DNA from: Pseudomonas marginalis
GTDB lineage: Bacteria; Pseudomonadota; Gammaproteobacteria; Pseudomonadales; Pseudomonadaceae
DNA: 64,000 bases
Assembly: GCF_024169655.1 (NCBI RefSeq)
Contig: NZ_JALJWV010000001.1
Span: forward strand, 4,446,001 to 4,510,000
Reading direction: 5' to 3'
Under the pieces are notes generated by a model that saw only the letters and a program-made list of their open reading frames with translations, was not told where the DNA came from and ran no database searches. Each line of letters opens with the position of its first letter. Position 1 is the stretch's first letter. A program made the translations under genes and the position numbers. Below are positions 1-6,905 of the stretch, one piece after another.

Positions 1-632
1 CTCTGGAAGATACTGTCGAAGCCACGCAGTTCCTGCTTGCGCACATTATAAATACGCTCACCGACGCGGTCGGCACGGTGCAAGGTCAACACCGCGCCGG
101 CCATGGCTTCACTGTCGTCGTGTTCGGCCGACTGCAGCGGCGCGATGTCCGCCAGGAACACGTCACCCTTGACCTTGACCCGCAGGCCATTGATCCGCGA
201 TTTGCTCGCGCGCACCAGCTCCGGCAAGTCAAAATCCTCGGCGTAGCGCGACAGCGGAATGCCCGGCACCTCGTCCACCCGCACCCCGAGCAACTGCGCG
301 GCCGCGCGGTTGGCGGCGACGATCGAGCCGCCCATATCAATGGACAGCACCGGAAACTCCAGGGCACCGAGCAGCGCATTGAGCTCCATGTGCCGACGCT
401 CGCTTGGCATCAGCCCTACACGCTTTACACCAAACACCCCGGCAATCGCCTCGAACTGCGGGCGCAACGCCTGGAATTGCATGTTCACCAGGTTCGGGCA
501 AAACAGGTAAATGGCGTTGCCATGCTCACCGCCGACCTCGCCCTTGGCGACGTTGACGCCGTACTCCACCAACAGGTTGAGAATGTCCCGCAGGATGCCA
601 ATGCGGTTCTGGCAATGCACTTTGATACGCAT
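1..632 (-). CDS. phhR: Aromatic amino acid regulator PhhR/TyrR (N-terminal part)
   Basis: The reading frame starts at 632 and runs off the left edge, so only about 210 N-terminal residues are visible. The first ~75 residues (MRIKVHCQNRIGILRDILNL) look like the ACT domain of TyrR/PhhR regulators, which binds aromatic amino acids. A PAS-like segment follows at about residues 80-190 (beginning near LNALLGALEFPVLSIDMGGS). The AAA+ and Fis-type HTH domains expected of this family would lie outside the window. It is divergent from phhA, the arrangement known in P. aeruginosa and P. putida, where PhhR activates phenylalanine and tyrosine catabolism. The identification rests on domain order plus neighbours. 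Confidence 0.93.
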   Translation of the reverse strand, partial: MRIKVHCQNRIGILRDILNLLVEYGVNVAKGEVGGEHGNAIYLFCPNLVNMQFQALRPQFEAIAGVFGVKRVGLMPSERRHMELNALLGALEFPVLSIDMGGSIVAANRAAAQLLGVRVDEVPGIPLSRYAEDFDLPELVRASKSRINGLRVKVKGDVFLADIAPLQSAEHDDSEAMAGAVLTLHRADRVGERIYNVRKQELRGFDSIFQ

Positions 633-751
633 GAAAAGGCCCGAAGAAGGGTAGGCGCCGCGTCTTTTTGTCGCTGGGCGCAGATAGTCGTCAAGATTAT
701 GTGACACCTGGCGACCTTTTCACAGCCCAACCCATCGATTAGCGGCCCATC

Positions 752-769
752 CGTAACGAATACTTTACG
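752..769. promoter_or_regulatory. Candidate PhhR/TyrR box
   Basis: The 18-base site CGTAACGAATACTTTACG matches 9 of 12 defined positions of the TyrR-box pattern TGTAAA-N6-TTTACA. It lies in the 256-bp divergent region between phhR and phhA, about 120 bp upstream of the phhA start. The function is inferred from this position and from the known regulation of phhA by PhhR. Confidence 0.6.
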
Positions 770-807
770 AATAGCAGTAAATTTTCCTACAACCTCCTCG
801 CGTAGGC

Positions 808-821
808 GGATGGAATCTCGC
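808..821 (+). promoter_or_regulatory. Possible weak sigma-54 -24/-12 element for phhA
   Basis: A GG-N10-GC arrangement (GG at 808-809, GC at 820-821) lies between the PhhR box and phhA. The surrounding bases are a poor match to the TGGCAC/TTGC consensus. PhhR has been described with sigma-54 in P. aeruginosa but with sigma-70 in P. putida, so this is only a candidate. Confidence 0.2.
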
Positions 822-888
822 TCCAGCCGGGTTATCAATACGTACATCGCAGGACATAACAAGAACGAATGCCTAGCAGGAGAGCCGT

Positions 889-1680
889 ATGAAGCAGACG
901 CACTACGTGGCCCGCGAGCCCGATGCGCAAGGTTTTATCCACTACCCGCCGGAAGAACATGCGGTGTGGAACACCCTGATCACGCGCCAGTTGAAAGTGC
1001 TTGAGGGACGCGCCTGCCAGGAATACCTGGACGGCATCGACAAGCTCGGCCTGCCCCTGGATCGCATCCCGCAACTGAGCGAAATCAACACGGTGCTGGC
1101 CGAGACCACCGGCTGGCAAGTCACCCGCGTGCCAGCGCTGATTCCCTTCCAGACGTTTTTCGAATTACTCGCCAACAAGCAGTTTCCGGTGGCGACTTTT
1201 ATTCGCACCCACGAAGAACTGGACTACCTGCAAGAGCCGGATATTTTCCACGAGATCTTCGGCCACTGCCCGCTGCTGACCAATCCCTGGTTCGCCGAAT
1301 TCACCCACACCTACGGCAAGCTCGGCCTCGCGGCCACCAAGGAGCAGCGGGTGTACCTGGCGCGCCTGTATTGGATGACCATCGAATTTGGCCTGGTGGA
1401 CACGCCCGCCGGTCGGCGCATCTATGGTGGCGGTATTTTGTCGTCGCCCAAGGAGACGGTGTACAGCCTGTCGTCCGAGCCCAAACATCAAGCCTTCGAT
1501 CCGCTGGAAGCGATGCGCACGCCGTATCGCATCGACATCCTGCAACCGCTATATTTTGTCTTGCCCGAGCTCAAGCGCCTGTTCGACGTAGCGCAGGAAG
1601 ACATCATGGGCATGGTCGAGCGTGGGATGCAGCTGGGTCTGCACGCACCGCTCTTCGCCCCCAAACCCAAAGCGGCGTGA
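889..1680 (+). CDS. phhA: Phenylalanine 4-monooxygenase PhhA
   Basis: This cytosolic non-haem iron enzyme hydroxylates L-phenylalanine to L-tyrosine with O2 and tetrahydropterin. The 263-residue length is typical of the bacterial single-domain form. The iron ligands are visible: H121 and H126 in FHEIFGHCPLL, and E166 in WMTIEFGL. The ATG at 889 follows an AGGAGAG ribosome binding site at the right distance. The cofactor-recycling dehydratase phhB follows about 105 bp downstream, then the tyrosine aminotransferase phhC, so the three genes form a phenylalanine-to-hydroxyphenylpyruvate route. Divergent phhR and the box at 752-769 imply induction by aromatic amino acids. Confidence 0.98.
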   Translation: MKQTHYVAREPDAQGFIHYPPEEHAVWNTLITRQLKVLEGRACQEYLDGIDKLGLPLDRIPQLSEINTVLAETTGWQVTRVPALIPFQTFFELLANKQFPVATFIRTHEELDYLQEPDIFHEIFGHCPLLTNPWFAEFTHTYGKLGLAATKEQRVYLARLYWMTIEFGLVDTPAGRRIYGGGILSSPKETVYSLSSEPKHQAFDPLEAMRTPYRIDILQPLYFVLPELKRLFDVAQEDIMGMVERGMQLGLHAPLFAPKPKAA

Positions 1681-1785
1681 ACCGTAGGTTTTGATACCAG
1701 GTGAATCTGTTCCCTGGTCCCGCGTTGCTTTAGGGTGACGCCACTGACGACCGTTTTCCAAACACTCGAATTCAGGACACCCCAC

Positions 1786-2142
1786 ATGACGACCTTGAAC
1801 CAAGCCCACTGCGAAGCCTGCCGCGCCGATGCCCCGCAAGTCAGCGATGAAGAACTACCGGTGCTGCTCAAACAGATCCCCGACTGGAACATTGAAGTGC
1901 GCGATGGCGTCATGCAGTTGGAGAAGGTTTTCCTGTTCAAGAACTTCAGGTTCGCCCTGGCCTTTACCAATTCCATGGGGGCAATCTCCGAAGCTGAAGG
2001 CCACCACCCAGGCCTGCTCACCGAGTGGGGCAAGGTCACGGTGACCTGGTGGAGCCACTCCATCAAAGGCCTGCACCGCAACGACTTCATCATGGCCGCG
2101 CGCACCGACGAAGTGGCCAAGGATGCCGAGGGCCGCAAGTAA
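1786..2142 (+). CDS. phhB: Pterin-4a-carbinolamine dehydratase PhhB
   Basis: The 118-residue enzyme dehydrates 4a-hydroxytetrahydropterin made by PhhA so that the cofactor can be reduced again. The family signature is visible: EAEGHHPGLLTEWGKVTVTWWSH in two pieces, EGHHP and the T/V-rich strand with W-W-S-H, followed by GLHRNDFIMAART. The ATG at 1786 is chosen because it begins the usual MTTLNQAHCEAC N-terminus; an upstream in-frame codon at 1735 would add 17 atypical residues. The stop codon overlaps the phhC start by one base (TAATG), which suggests coupled translation. Confidence 0.97.
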   Translation: MTTLNQAHCEACRADAPQVSDEELPVLLKQIPDWNIEVRDGVMQLEKVFLFKNFRFALAFTNSMGAISEAEGHHPGLLTEWGKVTVTWWSHSIKGLHRNDFIMAARTDEVAKDAEGRK

Positions 2143-3338
2143 TGCATTTCGATGCGATTGGCCGCGTGCCCGGCGACCCGATCCTCGGGCTGATGGACCT
2201 GTATGCCCAGGATGCCAACCCGAACAAGTTCGACCTCGGCGTGGGCGTATACAAGGACGACCAGGGGCTGACACCGATTCCGCCTTCCGTGAAGCGCGCC
2301 GAGCAGCGCCTGGTGGAACGGCAAACCACCAAGACCTACATTGGCGGCCACGGCGACGCCGCGTTCGGCAAGTTGATCAGCGAGCTGGTGCTCGGCGCCG
2401 AGTCCGCGCTGCTGCGTGAACACCGCGCCGGCGCGACCCAGACCCCAGGCGGCACCGGGGCCCTGCGCCTGAGCGCCGACTTTATCGCCCACAGCCTGCC
2501 TGGCCGTGGCGTATGGCTGAGCAACCCAACCTGGCCGATCCACGAAAGCATCTTCGCCAAGGCCGGGATCAAGGTCGGTCACTACCCTTACGTCGGCGCG
2601 GACAATCGGCTGGATGTGAGCGCAATGCTGGCGACCTTGTCCACGGTGCCCGAGGGCGACGTGGTGCTGCTGCATGCCTGCTGCCATAACCCGACCGGTT
2701 TCGACCTGTCCCAGGAGGACTGGCGCCAGGTCTTGCAGATCGTGCGCGAGCGCCACCTGCTGCCGCTGATCGACTTCGCCTACCAGGGCTTTGGCGACGG
2801 CCTGGAGCAGGACGCCTGGGCGGTGCGGCTGTTCGCGGCCGAGCTGCCGGAAGTGCTGATCACCAGCTCCTGCTCGAAGAACTTCGGCCTGTATAGCGAC
2901 CGTGTCGGCGCGCTGATCGTGTGTGCGGCGAATGCCGAGAAACTCACGGATGTACGCAGCCAGTTGGCAAATATCGCACGCAACCTGTGGTCAACCCCAC
3001 CGGATCACGGCGCGGCAGTCGTCGCGACGATCCTCGGTGACGCCGAGCTGAAGGCGCAGTGGAGCGGCGAAGTCGAAGCGATGCGCGCGCGTATTGCGCA
3101 GTTGCGCTCCGGACTGGTCGAGGCCCTCGCGCCACACGGGCTGGCCGAGCAGTTTGCGCATATCGGCGCGCAACGTGGGATGTTTTCCTATACCGGCTTG
3201 AGTGCCGAGCAGGTCAAGCAACTGCGCGAGAAGCACAGCGTGTATATGGTCAGCTCGGGGCGGGCGAATGTGGCGGGGATCGACGCAACGCGATTGACCC
3301 TGCTGGCGCAAGCGATTGCCGATGTCTGCAAAGACTGA
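2142..3338 (+). CDS. phhC: Aromatic amino acid aminotransferase PhhC
   Basis: This 398-residue class I PLP-dependent aminotransferase (fold type I) converts tyrosine and phenylalanine to their keto acids with 2-oxoglutarate as acceptor. Family motifs are visible: the substrate-side segment FDLGVGVYKDDQGLTPIP, NPTG in CCHNPTGFDL, the PLP lysine in SCSKNFGLYSDRVG, and the C-terminal arginine region SGRANVAGID. The start shares one base with the phhB stop, so it closes the phhABC unit. TyrB/AspC-type enzymes have broad specificity; assignment to aromatic catabolism comes from the operon. Confidence 0.95.
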   Translation: MHFDAIGRVPGDPILGLMDLYAQDANPNKFDLGVGVYKDDQGLTPIPPSVKRAEQRLVERQTTKTYIGGHGDAAFGKLISELVLGAESALLREHRAGATQTPGGTGALRLSADFIAHSLPGRGVWLSNPTWPIHESIFAKAGIKVGHYPYVGADNRLDVSAMLATLSTVPEGDVVLLHACCHNPTGFDLSQEDWRQVLQIVRERHLLPLIDFAYQGFGDGLEQDAWAVRLFAAELPEVLITSSCSKNFGLYSDRVGALIVCAANAEKLTDVRSQLANIARNLWSTPPDHGAAVVATILGDAELKAQWSGEVEAMRARIAQLRSGLVEALAPHGLAEQFAHIGAQRGMFSYTGLSAEQVKQLREKHSVYMVSSGRANVAGIDATRLTLLAQAIADVCKD

Positions 3339-3356
3339 CTGACGAAATCGGCCCCC

Positions 3357-3386
3357 CATGTGAGAGCGGGCTTGCTCGCGCCCACT
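3357..3386. repeat. Intergenic REP-like repeat (GAGCGGGCTTGCTCGCGC type)
   Basis: This short inverted-repeat sequence lies between the convergent phhC and metallophosphoesterase genes. Its core (GAGCGGGCTTGCTCGCGCCC) resembles the other hairpin repeats near 9118, 27654, 31695, 35424, 44888 and 61727. It may also end transcription from either side. Confidence 0.6.
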
Positions 3387-3405
3387 TGTTGGGCCGAGCA
3401 AGGCC

Positions 3406-4221
3406 TTAACCCGCGACCCTCTCCAATTTCAGCTGCGCCTCTTTGGCCTGCGCATCCGCCAACCGATACAACTCGATACTCCCATCCCAGTGCTCGATCA
3501 ACGCCGTACACGACTCCACCCAATCCCCGCAGTTGAGGTAGTCCACCTCGCCTACCTTGCGAATCTCCGCGTGGTGAATATGCCCGCACACCACCCCATG
3601 CAATTCGCGCCGGGTCACTTCATGGGCGATGGCTTCTTCGAAATCGCTGATAAAGCTCACCGCGGTCTTCACCTTGTGCTTCAGATACGCCGAGAGCGAC
3701 CAGTAGCCGTAGCCATACCGCGCACGCCAGTGATTCAACCAACGGTTCAACGTCAGGGTGAACTCGTAGGCCGAGTCACCGAGGAACGCCAACCAGCGGT
3801 GATAGCGCGTGATCACATCGAACTGGTCGCCGTGGATCACCAGGAGATGGCGACCATCGGCGGTGACGTGAATGGCTTCGTCCACCAACTGGATGTTGCC
3901 CAGGATCAGCTTGGAGTAGCGGCGCAGGAATTCGTCGTGGTTGCCGGTGACGTAGATCACCTCCGTGCCGCGCTTGGCCATGGTCAACAGGCGGCGGATC
4001 ACATTGGTGTGGGCCTGGGGCCAATACATGCCGCCGCGCAGTTTCCAGCCATCGATGATGTCGCCGACCAAGTACACCTTATCGGCGTGGTAGCCCTTGA
4101 GGAATTGCGACAAGTGTTCGGCCTGGCAATCCCGGGTGCCCAGATGCACATCGGAAATCCACAGGGTACGAACCCGTTGCTTGCGGCTGGGTGTGGCGAA
4201 TTCGGCACGGGTCATGGGCAT
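3406..4221 (-). CDS. UDP-2,3-diacylglucosamine diphosphatase-family metallophosphoesterase
   Basis: This 271-residue calcineurin-like phosphoesterase has all the metal-binding blocks: D24-x-H26 in WISDVHLG, D54 in VGDIIDGW, GNHD at about 93-96, HGD near 131 and GHIHHAE near 215. The W-K-L-R-G-G region after GDIID and the long helical insert with R-W-L-N-H-W-R-A-R are typical of the LpxH-related branch, often annotated as UDP-2,3-diacylglucosamine diphosphatase. Whether it makes lipid X or has another substrate cannot be told from sequence; Pseudomonas usually also has a separate LpxH. An alternative start two codons later (MTRAEF, 4215) is equally possible. Confidence 0.85.
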   Translation of the reverse strand: MPMTRAEFATPSRKQRVRTLWISDVHLGTRDCQAEHLSQFLKGYHADKVYLVGDIIDGWKLRGGMYWPQAHTNVIRRLLTMAKRGTEVIYVTGNHDEFLRRYSKLILGNIQLVDEAIHVTADGRHLLVIHGDQFDVITRYHRWLAFLGDSAYEFTLTLNRWLNHWRARYGYGYWSLSAYLKHKVKTAVSFISDFEEAIAHEVTRRELHGVVCGHIHHAEIRKVGEVDYLNCGDWVESCTALIEHWDGSIELYRLADAQAKEAQLKLERVAG

Positions 4222-4352
4222 CCCTCGACGGTGTTTTCGCGAGCTTGCGCCCTGGCGATTAATAGCCCATGACAGCTATGCGTCAGTCTGATGACAGCGC
4301 CCGCCGACGGCGAAGCGTTGTAGACTGGCAACCTGCTGCCCAGGAGAACGCA

Positions 4353-5105
4353 ATGAGCGCGTCCCTCACGCTACGCCATTACATCGAAGCGCCGATTGCG
4401 CACAGCCATGACCATGCGCAGTTGGTCTTCGGCCTGTCCGGGCACCTGGACCTTGAAGTGGATGGGCAGGGTAGCCAGGTCCGCGAGAGCAGCGTAATGG
4501 TGCTGCCCTTCTCGGCTCACCACACCTGCGGCAGTCGCGACGGCAGCCGATGCCTGGTGCTGGACGTGCCCACCGAACACTGGGTGCTGCAATCGCTGGG
4601 CGAGCATGCCGATGCCAGCCGCCGTCTGCTCGACCAACCGACGCGCCTGGCGCTGGATTCGCGGCAAAACCAGTTGGTGCAATGGCTGGCGCACAGCCCG
4701 GTGGATGACCCGCTGATCGTCCAGCAAGGGGCGGTGCTGCTGCTGGCCAGCCTCAATCATCCGCTGGCCGCCAGCGTGTCGGGCCGCCGCTTGCCCTACA
4801 CCGCGTTCAATGCGCATATCGAACAGCATGTCGCCCACCCCCTGCAAGTCGCTGACCTGGCACGCATCGCCGACTTGTCCGTCGCACGCCTGCATGCGCG
4901 GTTTGTTGCCGAGTGTGGGCAGACGCCCATGGACTACATCCGCAGTCGCCGCCTGCATAAGGCCTTGGGCCTGTTGCGGGAAACGCCACTGCCCATCGGC
5001 GAGATTGCCGAGCGCGTCGGCTATGCCTCGCAAAGTGCGTTTGCCGCTGCAATGCTGCGCGAATTCGGCGCCGCGCCGAGCGCCCTGCGGCGCACGACAA
5101 AATAG
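4353..5105 (+). CDS. AraC-family transcriptional regulator
   Basis: This 250-residue protein has an N-terminal cupin-like half (H-S-H-D-H-A-Q-L-V-F near residues 17-26, then G-H-L-D-L-E-V) and a C-terminal AraC double helix-turn-helix from about residue 150 to 249. The second HTH is the conserved IGEIAERVGYASQSAFAAAM segment. The ATG at 4353 follows CAGGAGAACGCA; the longer frame from 4269 has no ribosome binding site. The DMT exporter gene begins 96 bp downstream on the same strand, so it is a plausible regulator of that exporter. The effector is unknown. Confidence 0.9.
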   Translation: MSASLTLRHYIEAPIAHSHDHAQLVFGLSGHLDLEVDGQGSQVRESSVMVLPFSAHHTCGSRDGSRCLVLDVPTEHWVLQSLGEHADASRRLLDQPTRLALDSRQNQLVQWLAHSPVDDPLIVQQGAVLLLASLNHPLAASVSGRRLPYTAFNAHIEQHVAHPLQVADLARIADLSVARLHARFVAECGQTPMDYIRSRRLHKALGLLRETPLPIGEIAERVGYASQSAFAAAMLREFGAAPSALRRTTK

Positions 5106-5201
5106 CGAGTCCTGCGCTAAAAATCGCGAGCCAGGCGACAGACACTCACGCACCCAGCCTCTAGACTGCGAGCCTGTCACCCCGTTGGTACAAGGATCGC
5201 A

Positions 5202-6086
5202 ATGACTCCCCGCTCAGCCCTCGGCGCCCTGCATATCGGCGCATTGATGTTTGGCCTCACCGGCGTATTCGGCAAGCTGGCGGCCGCCTCACCGGCCATC
5301 ATCGTGTTCGGCCGCGCCGCGTTTGCGGTGATTGCCCTGGCGATCTTTGCGCGCTTCGCCAGCAACGCCCCCTGGAAACAGCTGCAAATGCGCGACTGGC
5401 GTCGGCTGGTGATCAGCGGTGTGTTGCTGGCGGCGCATTGGGTCACGTTCTTCATTGCGGTCAAAGTCGCCGGCGTGGCCGTCGCTACCCTGGGGTTTAC
5501 CGCGTTTCCGGCATTTACCGTGATCCTCGAAGGCTTGATCTTCCGCGAGCGCATTCGCGCCAATGAAGTGTTGCTGGTGGCTCTGGTCACGGTCGGCCTG
5601 GTGCTGGTGACACCGGACTTCAACCTCGCCAGCCAAGCCACGGGCGGCCTGCTCTGGGGCATCGCCTCGGGGTTGCTGTTCTCCCTGCTGTCACTGAATA
5701 ACCGCGCCAGCTCCGGGCGGATTCCAGCGGTGCAGGCGGCGTTGTGCCAGAACGTGGTGGTCGCGCTGTGCCTGTTGCCCGTGGCCGCGCCGGGGCTGGC
5801 GGATGTGCGCGCGCTCGACTGGCTGTGGATCGGCCTGCTCGGCGTGTTCTGTACCGGCCTGGCCCACAGCCTGTTTGTCGCCAGCCTCGCAGTGATCAAG
5901 GCCCGCACCGCTTCGGTGGTGTTCGCCATGGAACCGGTCTACGGCATCAGCGTCGCCTGGCTGTTGTTTGCCGAAACCCCAACCTTGCGCATGCTGCTGG
6001 GCGGCGCGCTGATCATCGTCGCCATCGTGCTGTCCGGCCTGATGGGCAGCGCCAGCCAGGCCAAACAGCCGGCTGCAGCGGCCTGA
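5202..6086 (+). CDS. EamA/DMT-superfamily transporter
   Basis: This 294-residue inner-membrane protein has about ten hydrophobic segments and two EamA repeats (roughly residues 8-140 and 150-285). The second repeat ends with MEPVYGISVAWLLFAE, a common EamA signature. Such proteins usually export metabolites or amino acids. A good ribosome binding site (AAGGATCGC) precedes the ATG. The AraC gene immediately upstream may control it. The substrate cannot be assigned. Confidence 0.9.
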   Translation: MTPRSALGALHIGALMFGLTGVFGKLAAASPAIIVFGRAAFAVIALAIFARFASNAPWKQLQMRDWRRLVISGVLLAAHWVTFFIAVKVAGVAVATLGFTAFPAFTVILEGLIFRERIRANEVLLVALVTVGLVLVTPDFNLASQATGGLLWGIASGLLFSLLSLNNRASSGRIPAVQAALCQNVVVALCLLPVAAPGLADVRALDWLWIGLLGVFCTGLAHSLFVASLAVIKARTASVVFAMEPVYGISVAWLLFAETPTLRMLLGGALIIVAIVLSGLMGSASQAKQPAAAA

Positions 6087-6213
6087 TCTATACTCTGCCC
6101 ATCCGCAACAGTGTGTCGTCGTCTACGGATAAAGACTCCTCGACGACAGCCAGGATGTATGAAGTTGCTGCAAGCGAGTGGTCACTCCATTAACGCTATG
6201 CAGGAGTTGCATC

Positions 6214-6495
6214 ATGGAAATGTTTATCAGCTTGCTCGTTCAGATCATCAGCGGTGCCGTCGGCGGTAATTTGGCGGGGATGACCAAACAGAGCCTGGGC
6301 ACCGGGCTCAATACCCTCCTCGGCGGCGTCGGTGGCCTGGTGTTGGGCCAGATCGTCTCGGCGCTGACGGGCACGCCCGGTGGCGAAGCGCTGGATGTCG
6401 CGACGGTCGGCAGCAATATTGTCGGCGGTGGCGTCGGCGGCCTGTTGCTGACGTGGGTCATCGGCTTCATCAAGAGCAAGATGGCCGCCAAGTAA
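6214..6495 (+). CDS. Small glycine-zipper membrane protein, unassigned
   Basis: A 93-residue protein with two hydrophobic segments, each full of small residues: near residues 5-45 (ISGAVGGNLAG and LLGGVGGLVLGQIVSAL) and 66-86 (NIVGGGVGGLLLTWVIGFI), ending in a basic tail KSKMAAK. The GxxxG-rich repeats suggest tight helix packing in a membrane, as in glycine-zipper or holin-like small proteins. An AGGAG site stands nine bases before the ATG at 6214. It is flanked by the DMT transporter and, on the other strand, a SelW-like gene. I do not recognise a function. Confidence 0.8.
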   Translation: MEMFISLLVQIISGAVGGNLAGMTKQSLGTGLNTLLGGVGGLVLGQIVSALTGTPGGEALDVATVGSNIVGGGVGGLLLTWVIGFIKSKMAAK

Positions 6496-6539
6496 GCACG
6501 TACCAACCGGTCACCGCCCTTGTGCGGCGGTGGCCTTCA

Positions 6540-6824
6540 TTACTTACGATCGTTGTGCCCCAGGTCGCGCTGCGGGTCGATCTGGTCGCGCACACGTTGC
6601 TTGAGCACTTTGGCCTCCGGGAAACCGCCATCAGCCTTGCGCTCCCAGATCTGCACGCCGTCGCAGGTAATGCGAAACGCGCCGCCGGTCGCCGGTTCCA
6701 GCGCCACTTTGCCTAGGTCTTCAGCGAAGGTACTCAACAGTTCCTGGGCCAGCCACGCGGCGCGCAGCAACCACTGGCACTGGGTGCAATAGGTGATGAC
6801 GATCTCGGGTTTATTCGGCGACAT
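6540..6824 (-). CDS. SelT/SelW/SelH (Rdx) family redox protein
   Basis: A 94-residue protein with the thioredoxin-like CxxC motif near the N-terminus (ITYCTQCQWLLRA, Cys at about 13 and 16) and the family's central TGGAFRITCDGVQIWERKADGGFPEAK. These bacterial SelW-like proteins use cysteine instead of selenocysteine. Their exact redox partner is unknown. The start at 6824 gives the normal family length; the frame extends upstream to 7454 only as antisense to plpD. It is divergent from plpD, with about 80 bp between the starts. Confidence 0.92.
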   Translation of the reverse strand: MSPNKPEIVITYCTQCQWLLRAAWLAQELLSTFAEDLGKVALEPATGGAFRITCDGVQIWERKADGGFPEAKVLKQRVRDQIDPQRDLGHNDRK

Positions 6825-6869
6825 AATTTGACAGGTTCCTGGCGTAACGGGCTGGGAGGGTCGGGTGGC

Positions 6870-6875
6870 TATAAT
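6870..6875 (+). promoter_or_regulatory. Consensus -10 hexamer upstream of plpD
   Basis: A perfect TATAAT lies 31 bp upstream of the plpD start. No good -35 hexamer stands 16-18 bases before it, and a TTGACA at 6828 is too far away. The promoter would therefore depend on other contacts or an activator. Confidence 0.45.
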
Positions 6876-6905
6876 ACCGGCCTTTATCGTCCAGCCCCGA
6901 GATTC

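Noticed and set aside
1488..2756. 422-codon minus-strand open frame over phhA-phhC
   Set aside because: Spans three real genes on the other strand and has no domain.
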